From contig NZ_JANIAC010000001.1 of NCBI RefSeq assembly GCF_024723255.1, positions 1 through 64,000 on the forward strand: a stretch of 64,000 nucleotides of DNA, read 5' to 3'. Under the pieces are notes generated by a model. It did not search any database. It was not told the origin of the DNA and worked only from the letters and a program-made list of their open reading frames with translations. This document shows positions 63,765 to 64,000 of this stretch, piece after piece. How positions within the stretch are numbered: position 1 is the first letter of the stretch; every line of letters starts with the position of its first letter. This DNA comes from Aestuariibaculum sp. M13 (GTDB lineage: Bacteria > Bacteroidota > Bacteroidia > Flavobacteriales > Flavobacteriaceae). Made by a program: the position numbers and the translations under genes.

Positions 63765-64000
63765 CTAGTTATATTGCGTTTTAAAAATATCAATAAGTAC
63801 ATCGGGTGGTACAATTTTATTTGGAAAACTTTCCATTAAATAAAGTACCTTAGAAATGGATTCATGACTCAAGCCCATGCGTAATCCAAAGTTATGTAGC
63901 TTTACAATTTTCTTAGAATCATTTTGATCATTATCAATATTCATTAATAGTACTAAACGATGAAATTGTACAATGCGCTCGCTGTGCGATTTTAAATGAA
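63765..64000 (-). CDS. small conserved protein, 3' part only
   Basis: An open frame on the minus strand enters from beyond the window and ends at the TAG at 63765-63767. The last 77 residues are visible, including HSERIVQFHRLVLLMN, KLHNFGLRMGLSHESISKVLYLM and VPPDVLIDIFKTQYN. The helical, regular pattern and lack of stops support a real gene, with some likeness to TerB-like small helical proteins. It converges on uvrB. Confidence 0.7.
   Translation of the reverse strand, partial: HLKSHSERIVQFHRLVLLMNIDNDQNDSKKIVKLHNFGLRMGLSHESISKVLYLMESFPNKIVPPDVLIDIFKTQYN

Overview
The window is a 64 kb piece of the chromosome of a member of the Flavobacteriaceae (Bacteroidota), probably a pigmented free-living or marine type. 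The grounds are low GC, TAnnTTTG promoter elements instead of Shine-Dalgarno/sigma70 signals, SusC/SusD proteins, type IX secretion (T9SS) sorting domains, CrtZ/CrtYcd carotenoid genes, DUF5606 and several gene orders typical of the group. No integrase, transposase, CRISPR array or phage gene is visible. Most of the window is ordinary core genome.

Layout. 1-3.8 kb: a structured intergenic element, then the translation operon thrS-infC-rpmI-rplT, with infC on a non-AUG start. 3.8-15.4 kb: housekeeping genes, mostly on the minus strand (yjbQ, an exported 'asparagine synthetase B'-type protein, dnaB, accA, lptF/G-type permease, tgt, an FKBP lipoprotein, Hsp15-like, pyrR-like, aroK) with small envelope proteins. 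15.5-15.9 kb: tRNA-Lys(TTT) and tRNA-Leu(GAG). 16-25 kb: a small glycan-utilisation locus (susC, susD, PA14-containing GH3 beta-glucosidase) next to a divergent orphan LytTR response regulator.

25.5-30 kb: a carotenoid block: a MerR-type regulator with CarH-like B12-photoreceptor residues, then crtI-crtB-crtZ-crtYcd on the same strand, which together should turn geranylgeranyl diphosphate into zeaxanthin. A perfect 11-bp inverted repeat covers the crtI promoter and ends at its start codon, so the likely circuit is light- and B12-controlled pigment production. 30-35.5 kb: dehydrogenase, TlpA-like thioredoxin, DUF5606, def, ruvX, two small exported proteins, dapD. 35.5-41.2 kb: a surface-glycan cluster with four glycosyltransferases, two DUF1919 paralogues and a Kdo-kinase-like protein.

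41.3-47.9 kb: tsaC, CCA-adding enzyme, heme A synthase, an acidic pRiA4b ORF-3-like protein, a conserved protein with kinase-like motifs, and an ABC exporter. 48-61.7 kb: four consecutive large T9SS type B secreted proteins (908, 1628, 774 and 1194 aa) sharing a C-terminal sorting domain and carrying about 2, 11, 2 and 6 copies of a ~90-residue 'CDxDxDG...QTIYVRVE' module. 61.7 kb to the end: uvrB and the 3' part of a small gene.

The most promising leads are the carotenoid regulator/operator pair, the expanding module array in the T9SS proteins, a 19-bp element shared between the susC and carotenoid-regulator upstream regions, the kinase-like 355-aa protein, and the structured element before thrS.
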